Shown: in pieces, positions 8,874 through 18,400 of the stretch
Layout: each line of letters starts with the position of its first letter
Numbering within the stretch: position 1 is the stretch's first letter
DNA from: an uncultured Alistipes sp.
GTDB lineage: Bacteria; Bacteroidota; Bacteroidia; Bacteroidales; Rikenellaceae
Direction: 5' to 3'
DNA: 64,000 bases
Assembly: GCA_944321765.1 (NCBI GenBank)
Contig: CALUMQ010000029.1
Location: 1-64,000, forward strand
Notes under the pieces: generated by a model
Database searches by the model: none
Told to the model about the DNA's origin: nothing
Seen by the model: only the letters and a program-made list of their open reading frames with translations
Position numbers and translations under genes: made by a program

Positions 8874-10013
8874 ATGAAGATCGTCATTCTGGGACCGGCG
8901 CACCCCTATCGGGGAGGCCTGGCGTCGATCATGGAGATCATGGCCCGCACCTTCGGGCAGCGCGGCGACGAGGTCGAGATCCGCACCTTCACGCTGCAAT
9001 ATCCCGCATTGCTTTTCCCGGGCGAGAGCCAGACCGTCGACACGCCTCCCCCCGCCGACCTGCACATCACGCGCTGCGTCAACACCGTCAATCCGCTGAA
9101 CTGGTGGCGCGTGGGGCGTGCCATCCGCCGCGAGCGACCCGACTTCGTATTGCTGAAGTACTGGACACCCTTCATGGCCCCCTGTTTCGGAACCATCGCG
9201 CGGACAGCGCGCCGCAACGGGCACACGAAGATTCTCTGCCAGATCGACAACGTCGAGCCCCACGAGCATCACTTCGTCGACCGGCCCTTCAACCGCTATT
9301 TCCTGCGGGCTGTCGACGGATTCATCTACATGTCGGAGCAGGTGCATCACGAATTGAAGGCCTACACCTCCGTCCCGGCACTCTTCTCGCCCCATCCGCT
9401 CTTCGAGAACTTCGGAGAACGCGTCGAGCGGGCGGAAGCATGCCGTCGGCTGGGGCTCGATCCGGCACTTCGCTACGTACTCTTCTTCGGACTGATCCGC
9501 GACTACAAGGGGCTCGATCTGCTGCTCGACGCCTGGGCACAGCTCAAGGCGGCCGGGCAGACCGCCCGACGGCGGCTGATCGTTGCCGGGGAGTTCTACA
9601 CCTCGAAGGAGCCCTATCTGCAGCAGATTGCACGCCACGGCCTGCAGGACGAGGTCCTGCTGCACGACCGGTTTATTCCCGATGCCGAAGTCCGCTACTA
9701 CTTCTCGGCGGCCGATTTCGTCGTGCAGCCCTACAAGACCGCCACACAAAGCGGTGTGACGCAGATCGCCTATCAGTTCTCTCTGCCGATGGTCGTGACG
9801 CGTGTCGGAGGCCTTCCGGAGATCGTACCCGACGGTCGCGTGGGGTATGTCTGTGAGCCCACGGCCGAAGGAGTTGCCGCGGCCATCGTCCGCATGTACG
9901 AAGGGGATACGCTCGACCGGTTCCGCGCAAACTGTGTCGAGGAGCGGCGGCGTTTTTCGTGGGAAGAGATGTGCAACCGGATTACGGAGCTCTACCGTCT
10001 AGTGGCTCGCTGA
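8874..10013 (+). CDS. GT4-family glycosyltransferase
   Basis: This 379-residue protein has the GT-B fold of the GT4 family: an N-terminal Rossmann half starting KIVILGPAHPYRGG and a nucleotide-sugar-binding half with LFFGLIRDYKGLD and RRLIVAGEFY. The stretch PYKTATQSGV then GGLPEIVPDGRVG corresponds to the donor site. The usual first Glu of the E-x7-E motif appears as Gln in the VVQPYK stretch. The start is the ATG directly before KIVILGP; longer frames would overlap the thioesterase. Donor and acceptor are unknown; a role in envelope glycan or glycolipid synthesis is likely. Confidence 0.9.
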   Translation: MKIVILGPAHPYRGGLASIMEIMARTFGQRGDEVEIRTFTLQYPALLFPGESQTVDTPPPADLHITRCVNTVNPLNWWRVGRAIRRERPDFVLLKYWTPFMAPCFGTIARTARRNGHTKILCQIDNVEPHEHHFVDRPFNRYFLRAVDGFIYMSEQVHHELKAYTSVPALFSPHPLFENFGERVERAEACRRLGLDPALRYVLFFGLIRDYKGLDLLLDAWAQLKAAGQTARRRLIVAGEFYTSKEPYLQQIARHGLQDEVLLHDRFIPDAEVRYYFSAADFVVQPYKTATQSGVTQIAYQFSLPMVVTRVGGLPEIVPDGRVGYVCEPTAEGVAAAIVRMYEGDTLDRFRANCVEERRRFSWEEMCNRITELYRLVAR

Positions 10014-10062
10014 CCGAAAGCGGCGCCGCAGCCGGCGGACGAACGGAAATGGCGTGGCGGTC

Positions 10063-10881
10063 TCAGGTGAGTGTCTCGCTGTGGAGGAATTCGCCCTCGC
10101 GGAGCGGAAACGCCCCGACCGGCCCGTCGAAGAGTCCGAAGACCGCCGAGCCGCTGCCCGACATCGAAGCGTAACGCGCGCCGGCCTGCAGCAGCCGCTC
10201 CTTGAGTGCGCCGATGGCGGGATGTGCGGCGAAGACCGACGCCTCAAAGTCGTTGGTCACCGTCGACTGCCACTCCGACACCGGGCGCCGGAGCCGTCTG
10301 GCAAGGGGTATGGCCGGAATGTGCGGATGCACGCTGGCGTATGCCTCACGTGTCGAGACCCCCTCGGCGGGCTTCACGACAACGAGCGTCAGGCCGGCAA
10401 GGTCGAGGTCAAAGGGGGTCATCACCTCCCCGCGGCCCGTGCAGAGCTGCGGGGTGTTGTGCACGAAAAAGGGGGTGTCGCTGCCCAGCTCGGCAGCCCG
10501 GGCCACAAGCTCCTCCGTGGAGAGGCGCAGGCCGAAAAGTTCGTTCAACGCCATCACCACCGCCGTGCCGTCGGACGATCCGCCGCCCAGCCCGGCACCG
10601 AACGGCACCCGTTTGTCGAGGCGGATATGCACCCCTCCGATGCCGTAGCGGTCGTGCATCAGGCGGTAAGCCCGCAGGCAGATATTCGCCTCGGGAGGGC
10701 AGTCGACGAGCAGCCCCTGCTGCGTAAAGGTTGCACGGTCGTCCTCCGTGCGCGTCACCTCCACCTCGTCGTACAGCCCCGCAACGGGCATCATCACCGT
10801 TTCGAGATCGTGGTAACCGTCGGCGCGCCGGCGCAGAATGTCGAGGCCGAGGTTTATTTTGCAGTTTGCTTTCAGAATCAT
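10063..10881 (-). CDS. ispE: 4-diphosphocytidyl-2-C-methyl-D-erythritol kinase
   Basis: The 272-residue GHMP kinase phosphorylates CDP-methylerythritol in the MEP isoprenoid pathway. It begins KANCKINLGLDILRRRADGYH, the IspE signature with the catalytic Lys, and has the glycine-rich ATP loop PFGAGLGGGSSD. The start at 10881 is fixed by the conserved N-terminus. The -7 box ends only 4 nt upstream, implying a leaderless transcript. Another MEP gene, ispD, is at 24612. It is divergent from the GSCFA gene and convergent with the glycosyltransferase, with no clear terminator. Confidence 0.95.
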   Translation of the reverse strand: MILKANCKINLGLDILRRRADGYHDLETVMMPVAGLYDEVEVTRTEDDRATFTQQGLLVDCPPEANICLRAYRLMHDRYGIGGVHIRLDKRVPFGAGLGGGSSDGTAVVMALNELFGLRLSTEELVARAAELGSDTPFFVHNTPQLCTGRGEVMTPFDLDLAGLTLVVVKPAEGVSTREAYASVHPHIPAIPLARRLRRPVSEWQSTVTNDFEASVFAAHPAIGALKERLLQAGARYASMSGSGSAVFGLFDGPVGAFPLREGEFLHSETLT

Positions 10882-10885
10882 GGAA

Positions 10886-10893
10886 CAAAGGTA
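10886..10893 (-). promoter_or_regulatory. -7 box of ispE, 4 nt before its start codon
   Basis: On the minus strand this reads TACCTTTG. Its -33 region would fall over the start codon of the divergent GSCFA gene. Confidence 0.6.
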
Positions 10894-10902
10894 AGAAATT
10901 TC

Positions 10903-10910
10903 TATTTTTG
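10903..10910 (+). promoter_or_regulatory. -7 box of the GSCFA gene, 4 nt before its start codon
   Basis: TATTTTTG fits TAnnTTTG and ends 4 nt before the ATG. Its -33 region would fall over the ispE start codon. Only 33 bp separate the two divergent start codons. Confidence 0.6.
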
Positions 10911-10914
10911 CCGC

Positions 10915-11880
10915 ATGAAATTCCGCACCGAAATCGAACCGTCGCCCCTCCGGGCGAAGTTCGGATATGAAAACCGCATCCTCGCGCTCGGATCGTGCTT
11001 CGCCGCGACCATTGCAGAACGTCTCACACGCGCCAAATTCCACATCGTCGCGAATCCATCGGGGGTGCTCTTCAATCCGCTGTCGATCGCCGCAACGATC
11101 CGCAGCTATGCCCAGGCCGCACCGGTCCGTCGCGAAGAGCTGTTTTTCGACGGAGAGCTCTGGCGGCACTTCGCCTTCCACAGCGACTTCGCGGATCCCG
11201 ATCCCGAACGGGCCCTGCAACGCATGAACGCGGCACGGCAGGCCGGAGCCGAGGCGCTCCGTGAGGCCGACCGCGTGATCCTGACCTTCGGCACGGCATG
11301 GGTCTTCGAGCATGCGGGAGAGGTCGTGGCCAACTGCCATCGGCAGCCGGCCTCGGAGTTTTCCCGCAGACGGCTGAGCGTCGCGGAGATTGTCGAAACC
11401 CTTGCCCGGCTGATCGAGGGGCCGCTGGCCGGAAAGCAGGTGCTGCTGACCGTCAGCCCCGTACGGCACCTTGCCGACGGACTGGCCGGCAACGCCGTGA
11501 GCAAGGCCACCCTGCGGCTGGCGGCCGAAGAGCTCGTCGAGCGCTTTACCGGGGTGAGCTACTTCCCGGCCTTCGAAATCCTCACCGACGACCTGCGCGA
11601 CTACCGCTTCTACGCCGACGATCTCGTACATCCCTCCAGGCAGGCTGTCGACTACATTTGGGAACAGGTCGTCGAAAACCTCCTCTCGGAGCAGGCCCGG
11701 CAGCGGCTTCCCGAGGTGGAAGCGATCGTGGCTGCCGCCGCACATCGCCCGCGCAACCCCCACGGAGAGGCCCATCGCGCCTTCTGCCGCCGTCAACTCG
11801 AACGTATCGCCGCATTGTCCGACCTGGATTTTCGATCCGAAGCGGAATATTTCCGCCGATGTATCGAAATAAATTCGTAA
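10915..11880 (+). CDS. GSCFA-domain protein (SGNH/GDSL-like esterase or acyltransferase)
   Basis: The 321-residue protein carries the literal family motif GSCFA at residues 26-30, near the expected nucleophile position of an SGNH-like hydrolase fold. The C-terminal block YADDLVHPSRQAVDYIW supplies the probable catalytic Asp and His. The family is frequent in Bacteroidetes and predicted to act as a lipase, esterase or acyltransferase; the substrate is unknown. The start MKFRTEIEPSP agrees with the family. The stop codon TAA forms the first bases of the next gene's -7 box. Confidence 0.9.
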   Translation: MKFRTEIEPSPLRAKFGYENRILALGSCFAATIAERLTRAKFHIVANPSGVLFNPLSIAATIRSYAQAAPVRREELFFDGELWRHFAFHSDFADPDPERALQRMNAARQAGAEALREADRVILTFGTAWVFEHAGEVVANCHRQPASEFSRRRLSVAEIVETLARLIEGPLAGKQVLLTVSPVRHLADGLAGNAVSKATLRLAAEELVERFTGVSYFPAFEILTDDLRDYRFYADDLVHPSRQAVDYIWEQVVENLLSEQARQRLPEVEAIVAAAAHRPRNPHGEAHRAFCRRQLERIAALSDLDFRSEAEYFRRCIEINS

Positions 11881-11885
11881 ATTTG
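11878..11885 (+). promoter_or_regulatory. -7 box overlapping the GSCFA stop codon
   Basis: TAAATTTG fits TAnnTTTG. Its first three bases are the GSCFA stop codon. It lies 20 nt before the start of the phosphatase-like gene. Confidence 0.5.
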
Positions 11886-11905
11886 CGGCCTATCGCATCC
11901 GAACC

Positions 11906-13468
11906 ATGACAAAGAAAATTCTTTTGCTCGCCATAGCGGTGCTCGTCTCCGCCTCAACGGTAGCAGCCCGGCCCCGGTTGATCGTACAGATCGTCGTGGG
12001 ATCCATGCGCGGCGAAGACCTCGACCGCTACGCCGCCAACTTCCGCGACGACGGATTCCAGCGCCTCACCCGCGGCGGAACCGTCTACACGGACTGCCGC
12101 TACGACTTCCAGCAAACGACCACCCCCGTGACACTGGCCACACTCGCCTCGGGAGCCATGCCCTCGACCCACGGAGTGATCGGTCCCCAGTGGGTGGATT
12201 ACACCTCGAACGAGATCATCGACCTGACCGACGGACGACTGGGCCCCGGTGCCTACCACCTCATTGCACCGACACTGAGCGAAACCCTCCGGCAATACGC
12301 TCCGGGCAGCCAGACGGTGACCATCGCCATGGAGCCCACGTCGGCCGTCGAACTGGCAGGACGCGGCGGCGACGCCTTCTGGCTCGACTCCGAATGGTGC
12401 AACTGGACAACTTCGCCCTATTACGCCAGCGATGTCCCCGAATGGATCGCCGCAAGCAATCGTCAGAAATACAACCTCTCGTACATCTCCGACGAGTGGC
12501 GCATCCTGCTCGAAAGGAACCGTTACATCAACAGCCGGCAGTTCGACATCACGCTCTTCGAGCTCAGTCCGAAAGAGCGCAAAGAGCGCAAAAGCCACAT
12601 TCAGTACGCAAACGACTACGAACGGCTGCTCTACACTCCGGCCGGAAATACGGCGCTTCTGGGACTGGCCAAGCAGGTCATCGCTCAATATCGGCTCGGC
12701 AGCGACGAGACTCCCGATCTGCTGAACATCTGTCTCGATACGCCGCGGCGCATCAGCGAGGCCTACGGTCCCGAATCCCTCGAGGTCGAAGACATGTATT
12801 ACCGCCTGGACCGCGACCTGGCCGACTTCCTCACCTTCCTCTTCGCCAGCGTCAAGGAGCAGGACGTGATGGTCGTGCTCACCTCCGACCACGGGACCAG
12901 TTCATCGTACGACATCGGAGAGCTGCCCGCCGAACGCTTCAACGCCCGGCAGTTCGAGGTGATCGTCAACGGGTTCCTCAACGTCCGCTACGGCGTCGGC
13001 AACTGGGTCGTGGCGTACAACGACCTCTGCCTGTGGCTGAACCACAACCTCATCTACGAACGGGGGCTCAATCTGGCCGAGGTGCAGAACGAAGTGGCGA
13101 TCTTCGCCATGCAGTTCGAGGGTGTCTCGCACGCCCTCGCGGCAACGGCCATGCGCACGAGTTATTTCGGAAGCGGATACGCCCGACGCATGCAGAACAG
13201 TTTCTATCCGCGACGCTCGGGTGACGTGATCCTCAACCTCATGCCCGGATGGATCGAAGAGGCGGACCGCTGCCGCTCGGCTTCGGGATCGATGTACGGA
13301 TACGACACCGAAGTGCCTCTGGTTTTCTACGGCAAGGAGGCCGGAGCAATCCGCATCAACCGCAGGGTGGACATGACGGCCGTGGCCCCGACCCTCGCAC
13401 GGCTGGCCGGCATCTGCGAACCCGCCGCCTCGGAAGGATCACCGCTCGAGGAGATCGTCGATCTGTAA
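11906..13468 (+). CDS. alkaline-phosphatase-superfamily protein with a degenerate metal site
   Basis: The 520-residue secreted protein (signal peptide cleaved near residue 21) has the fold signature of PafA-like phosphatases and phosphodiesterases: RPRLIVQIVV..MR, the Thr73 nucleophile region with SGAMPSTHG, EVEDMYYRLDRDL, SDHG (327-330) and YDTEVPLVFYG. By alignment from memory to PafA, the first Zn ligand Asp is Gly32, the D-x3-H ligand pair falls at Arg281 and Glu285, and the late His ligand is Glu469. Thr73, Asp328 and His329 are kept. It is therefore probably not a normal two-zinc phosphatase. sufE follows after 22 bp. Confidence 0.8.
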   Translation: MTKKILLLAIAVLVSASTVAARPRLIVQIVVGSMRGEDLDRYAANFRDDGFQRLTRGGTVYTDCRYDFQQTTTPVTLATLASGAMPSTHGVIGPQWVDYTSNEIIDLTDGRLGPGAYHLIAPTLSETLRQYAPGSQTVTIAMEPTSAVELAGRGGDAFWLDSEWCNWTTSPYYASDVPEWIAASNRQKYNLSYISDEWRILLERNRYINSRQFDITLFELSPKERKERKSHIQYANDYERLLYTPAGNTALLGLAKQVIAQYRLGSDETPDLLNICLDTPRRISEAYGPESLEVEDMYYRLDRDLADFLTFLFASVKEQDVMVVLTSDHGTSSSYDIGELPAERFNARQFEVIVNGFLNVRYGVGNWVVAYNDLCLWLNHNLIYERGLNLAEVQNEVAIFAMQFEGVSHALAATAMRTSYFGSGYARRMQNSFYPRRSGDVILNLMPGWIEEADRCRSASGSMYGYDTEVPLVFYGKEAGAIRINRRVDMTAVAPTLARLAGICEPAASEGSPLEEIVDL

Positions 13469-13490
13469 ACGTTTCGCAAGATCATTCAAA

Positions 13491-13919
13491 ATGCCTTCAG
13501 ACATGGACAAGATACAGGATGAAATCATCGAGGAGTTCGCCGTATTCGACGACTGGCTCGACAAGTATGATTATCTGATCAGCCTGAGCGATTCACTCCC
13601 CGAGATCGCCCCCGAACACCGCACGGCCCAATACCTGATCGAGGGGTGCCAGTCGCGCGTGTGGATCGACGCACGCCTCGAAGATGGGAAAGTCTACTTC
13701 TCGGCCGACAGCGACGCCATCATCACCAAGGGGATCATCGCCCTGCTGATCCGCGTGCTCAACGGACGTACGCCGCGCGAAATCCTCGACACGGAACTCT
13801 ACTTCATCGACGCCATCGGACTGAGCGCCAACCTCTCCCCGACACGCGCCAACGGACTGGCCGCCATGGTCAAGCAGATGAGGCTCTACGCCCTGGCCTT
13901 CGAAGCCAAGGAACACTGA
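13491..13919 (+). CDS. sufE: SufE-family sulfur acceptor for Fe-S cluster assembly
   Basis: This 142-residue SufE protein takes persulfide from a SufS-type cysteine desulfurase. The acceptor Cys53 lies in IEGCQSRVW, and the C-terminal block LSPTRANGLAAMVKQMRLYA is conserved. An alternative start is the in-frame ATG at 13503. SufS is not in the window. A MIP18-family gene follows, which strengthens the Fe-S assignment. Confidence 0.95.
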   Translation: MPSDMDKIQDEIIEEFAVFDDWLDKYDYLISLSDSLPEIAPEHRTAQYLIEGCQSRVWIDARLEDGKVYFSADSDAIITKGIIALLIRVLNGRTPREILDTELYFIDAIGLSANLSPTRANGLAAMVKQMRLYALAFEAKEH

Positions 13920-13963
13920 TACCGATGGATGAAACATCGTCCGGTCTTTTATACAACACGATC

Positions 13964-14284
13964 ATGACACCCGAAGAGATACTGCAAGTCGAAAAAGACA
14001 TCGTCGCAACACTCAAGAATATCTACGACCCCGAGATCCCGGTCAACGTCTACGATCTGGGACTCATCTACGAAATAGACTTCACGCCCGACGGCGTGGC
14101 TACCATCCGCATGACGCTCACGGCTCCAAACTGCCCGATGGCCGACATGCTGGTCGAGGATGTCAACATCCAGGTCGGCAAGGTCAAGGGCGTCAAGTCG
14201 GTCAACGTCATCCTCACGTTCGATCCCGTGTGGGACAAGAGCATGATGTCCGAAGAGGCGCTGCTCGAACTCAACATGCTCTGA
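13964..14284 (+). CDS. MIP18/DUF59-family Fe-S assembly protein (SufT-like)
   Basis: This 106-residue protein contains the DUF59 core DPEIPVNVYDLGLIYEID and the Cys-bearing stretch LTAPNCPMAD, typical of MIP18/SufT-like proteins that help mature Fe-S clusters. The start at 13964 gives the usual family length. An in-frame ATG at 13925, 5 bp after the sufE stop, would add 13 residues without family similarity and cannot be excluded. The pairing with sufE is common in Bacteroidetes. Confidence 0.9.
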   Translation: MTPEEILQVEKDIVATLKNIYDPEIPVNVYDLGLIYEIDFTPDGVATIRMTLTAPNCPMADMLVEDVNIQVGKVKGVKSVNVILTFDPVWDKSMMSEEALLELNML

Positions 14285-14288
14285 AACA

Positions 14289-15245
14289 ATGGACGCGGCC
14301 GAACGGATGCTCGAACGTCTGCGTGACGGCGCCGCGACGTACGCCTGCGGCGGCTTTCTGGCCCAACTCGACGACCTCCAGCGCACAGAGATCTTCACAG
14401 CCCTGATCTTCGACCGTCTGAAGCGGAAGATGGAGATGGTGGACCGGCTGCGCATCGAGGCCGCGGACAACTGGAACCAAACCTTCTATCTGCTCTACTT
14501 CCGCACGCTCGGAGACCGCGTGAATCAGCAGGCATATCTCGAACTGGCGCGTCGCGTGCCCTACAAGATCGTCCTGCGCGAACGGCTCGCTCCGCTGGCC
14601 GTCGAAGCGCTGTTCTTCGGAGCCTCGGGACTGCTCGAACTCTATGCCGACGACGAGCATACGCTGGCCCTGCGGGACCGTTTCGCCCACCTCTCCGTAA
14701 AATACAACATCCTTCCGATGAATGCCTCGGCGTGGGTGCTCACGGAGATTCGTCCGGCGAATCACCCCGTGTTGCGGCTGGCGCAGGCCGCCGAGTTCTT
14801 CACCCGTGACGAGTTCGTCATGGGCCGCACGATGGGATGCCGCAACGAGGAGATGATCCGCGAACTCTTCTGCGTGGAGGCCTCGCCCTATTGGCGCACG
14901 CACCACATTCCGGGTGCCGCGAGTGACGAAAGCCCCAAGCGCATCGGGAACTTCAAGGCCAACATCATCGGCATCAACCTCGTGGCGGTGCTTCAGTTCG
15001 CCTACTCCGTCTACACGGACAACGAAGCGCTGCGCGACAGCGCCCTGACGCTGCTCGAACGGTTGCGCGCCGAGGACAACCGTTTCACCCGCGCATGGAG
15101 GGAGCACGGCGTGCGAAACCGCAGCGCCTTCGATTCGCAGGCGCTGCTGCAGCTGGCCACGGAGTATTGCGCCAAAGGTCGCTGTGCGGAGTGTCCCGTC
15201 GGGCGGCGGATCCTTGGCAGGGCAAAAACCGCGGCCGACAGATAA
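14289..15245 (+). CDS. DUF2851 family protein
   Basis: This 318-residue protein resembles DUF2851, a Bacteroidetes family of unknown function. Visible features are FRTLGDRVNQQAYLELARRVP, a central FFGASGLL segment, and a C-terminal cysteine cluster YCAKGRCAECPVG that could bind a metal. It begins 4 bp after the MIP18-like gene and so probably belongs to the same transcript. No signal peptide or membrane segment is seen. Confidence 0.85.
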   Translation: MDAAERMLERLRDGAATYACGGFLAQLDDLQRTEIFTALIFDRLKRKMEMVDRLRIEAADNWNQTFYLLYFRTLGDRVNQQAYLELARRVPYKIVLRERLAPLAVEALFFGASGLLELYADDEHTLALRDRFAHLSVKYNILPMNASAWVLTEIRPANHPVLRLAQAAEFFTRDEFVMGRTMGCRNEEMIRELFCVEASPYWRTHHIPGAASDESPKRIGNFKANIIGINLVAVLQFAYSVYTDNEALRDSALTLLERLRAEDNRFTRAWREHGVRNRSAFDSQALLQLATEYCAKGRCAECPVGRRILGRAKTAADR

Positions 15246-15445
15246 CGGCAGCAAATTCGGAAGGGGTGTGGCCTCGCCACAAGCAGAGCACGCACTTTTC
15301 TGCAAATACGAATCCCGAAACGGATGGAAGTTGAAAAAATATCTCCCGGAAAACAATTCCGGGACGGGCGGCGTCATGGATTTCCGAAAAATATTACTAC
15401 CTTTGTGAGATTCAGCACCCAAGAACGAAAATTTCAAACAGCTCT
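15246..15445. other. 200-bp intergenic stretch before secA
   Basis: I see no gene here. The last 50 bp are AT-rich and carry the secA -7 box TACCTTTG at 15398-15405, 40 nt before the start. No strong terminator for the upstream operon is visible. Confidence 0.5.
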
Positions 15446-18400
15446 ATGGATATTTTAGCAAGCATCATCAAAGCCCTCTTCGGCTCGAAGGCCGACAAGG
15501 ACCGAAAACTCATCGAACCTTACCTGCAGAAGATCAAGGCCGTATACCCCTCGATCGAAGCCCTCTCGAACGATGAGCTCCGAGCCCGCAGCGAGGATCT
15601 CAAGAAGCAGATCGCCGACTACATCGCTGCCGACGAAGCCCGTATCGTCGAGCTGAAGGCCGAACTCGAGAAGCCCGAAACGGCCCTCGAACAGAAGGAG
15701 AAGATCTCCAAGGAGATCGACGAAACGACCAAGCGCATCGACGACCGCATCGAGGAGAAACTCGACCAGCTCCTTCCCGAAGCCTTCGCCATCATGAAGG
15801 ATACGGCGCGGCGTTTCGCCCAGAACGACACCGTCGTGGTGACGGCCAACGACTTCGACCGTGAACTCGCCGCCACGAAGGACTTCGTCACCATCGACGG
15901 CGACAAGGCCATCTATGCCAACCACTGGATGGCCGGCGGCAACGACATCAAGTGGGACATGATCCACTACGACGTGCAGCTCTTCGGCGGCGTGGTGCTC
16001 CACCAGGGAAAGATCGCCGAGATGGCGACGGGTGAAGGTAAAACCCTCGTGGCGACGCTCCCCGTATTCCTCAACGCCCTGGCCAAAAAGGGTGTGCACG
16101 TGGTGACGGTCAACAACTACCTGGCCAAGCGTGACTCCGAGTGGATGGGCCCGATGTACGAATTCCACGGATTGTCGGTAGCCTGCATCGACGACACGCA
16201 GCCCAACTCCGACGCACGCCGCAAGGCCTACATGGCCGACATCACCTTCGGTACGAACAACGAGTACGGTTTCGACTACCTGCGCGACAACATGGCCTCG
16301 TCGCCCAAGGACCTCGTGCAGCGCAAGCACCACTACGCCATCGTCGACGAGGTCGACTCGGTGCTGATCGACGACGCCCGTACGCCGCTGATCATCTCGG
16401 GGCCCGTGCCCAAGGGTGACGACCAGATGTTCGAGCAGTACCGCCCGGCCATCGAGAACCTCTACAACCTCCAGAAGGCGCTGGTCACCCAGTTGCTCGC
16501 CGAGGCCCGTCAGCTGATCTCCGACGGAAAGACCGAGGAGGGCGGCATCAAGCTCTACCGTGCACACAAGGGTCTTCCGAAGTACAAGCCGCTGATCAAG
16601 TATCTCTCGGAGCAGGGCATCAAGGCACTGATGCAGAAGACCGAGAACGTCTATATGCAGGACAACAACCGCCGCATGCCCGAGATCACCGACGACCTCT
16701 ACTTCGTCATCGACGAGAAACTGAACTCCGTCGAGCTGACCGACAAGGGGCATGAGGCGTTGTCGAAATACTTCAACGAGGATGGATTCTTCGTCCTCCC
16801 GGACATCGGCGCCGAGATCGCCGAGCTGGAGAAGTCCGCACTTTCGCCCGAGGAGAAGGCCCGCAAGCGGGACGAGGTGATAAACGACTACTCCGTGAAG
16901 TCGGAGCGCGTGCACACGGTCAATCAGCTGCTGAAGGCCTATTCGATGTTCGAAAAGGATATCGAGTATGTCGTGATGGACAACAAGGTGAAGATCGTCG
17001 ACGAGCAGACCGGACGTATTCTCGAAGGCCGTCGCTACTCGGACGGATTGCACCAGGCCATCGAGGCCAAGGAGCATGTGAAGGTCGAGGCCGCCACGCA
17101 GACCTTCGCCACCATCACGCTGCAGAACTACTTCCGCATGTACCACAAGCTGGCCGGTATGACCGGTACGGCCGAAACCGAAGCCTCGGAGTTCTGGAGC
17201 ATCTACAAACTCGACGTCGTCGTGATCCCCACGAACCGTCCCGTCATCCGCGAGGACAAGCAGGATCTCGTCTACAAGACCAAGCGCGAAAAGTACAACG
17301 CCGTTATCGAGGAGATCGTGCGGCTCGTGGGCGAAGGGCGTCCGGTGCTGGTCGGAACCACCTCGGTGGAGATCTCCGAGCTGTTGAGCCGTATGCTCAA
17401 GCTGCGCGGAATCAAGCACAACGTACTGAACGCCAAGCAGCATGCCCTGGAGGCCCAGGTCGTGGCCGAAGCCGGACGATCGGGGCAGGTGACCATTGCC
17501 ACCAACATGGCAGGTCGTGGTACCGACATCAAGCTGACCCCCGAGGTGAAGGCCGCCGGAGGTCTGGCCATCATCGGCACGGAGCGTCATGAAAGCCGTC
17601 GTGTGGACCGTCAGCTGCGCGGTCGTGCCGGACGTCAGGGTGATCCCGGATCGTCGCAGTTCTTCGTATCGCTCGAGGATGACCTCATGCGTCTGTTCGG
17701 CTCGGGCCGCATCGCCACGATGATGGACCGCATGGGTCTCAAGGAGGGCGAGGTGATTCAGGCCGGCATGATGACCAAGGCCATCGAGCGCGCCCAGAAG
17801 AAGGTCGAGGAGAACAACTTCGGAATCCGCAAGCGACTGCTCGAATACGACGACGTGATGAACTCCCAGCGTGAGGTGATCTACACCCGCCGCCGCCATG
17901 CCCTTTACGGAGAACGCATCGAGATCGACCTGAACAACATCATGTACGACTTCGCCGACAACTTCGTCGAGGAGACCCGCGGCGTCGACTACGAGGAGTT
18001 CCGCATGGAGTTGATCCGCGAAGTGGCTGCAGAACCCGACATCGATGCCGCAACCTACGAAAATGCCAAACCCGCCGAACTGGTCGAAGCCATCGTCCGC
18101 GCGCTGAAGGAGACCTATGCACGCCGCGCCAAGGCCGTGGCCGACACCGTGCGCCCCGTCATGGAGCGTATCTACGAGGATCGCAAGGATCAGCTCGACG
18201 CCAACATCTACTTCCCGATCACCGACGGGCACCTCGGATACAACATCCCCGTCAACCTGCGCAAATGCAAGGAGACCGACGGCGCCGAGATCTTCAAGGT
18301 ATTCTCCAAGGTCGTGATGTTCACCACCATCGACGATGCCTGGCGTGAGCACCTGCGCGAGATGGACGACCTGCGCCAGAGCGTGCAGAACGCCACCTAC

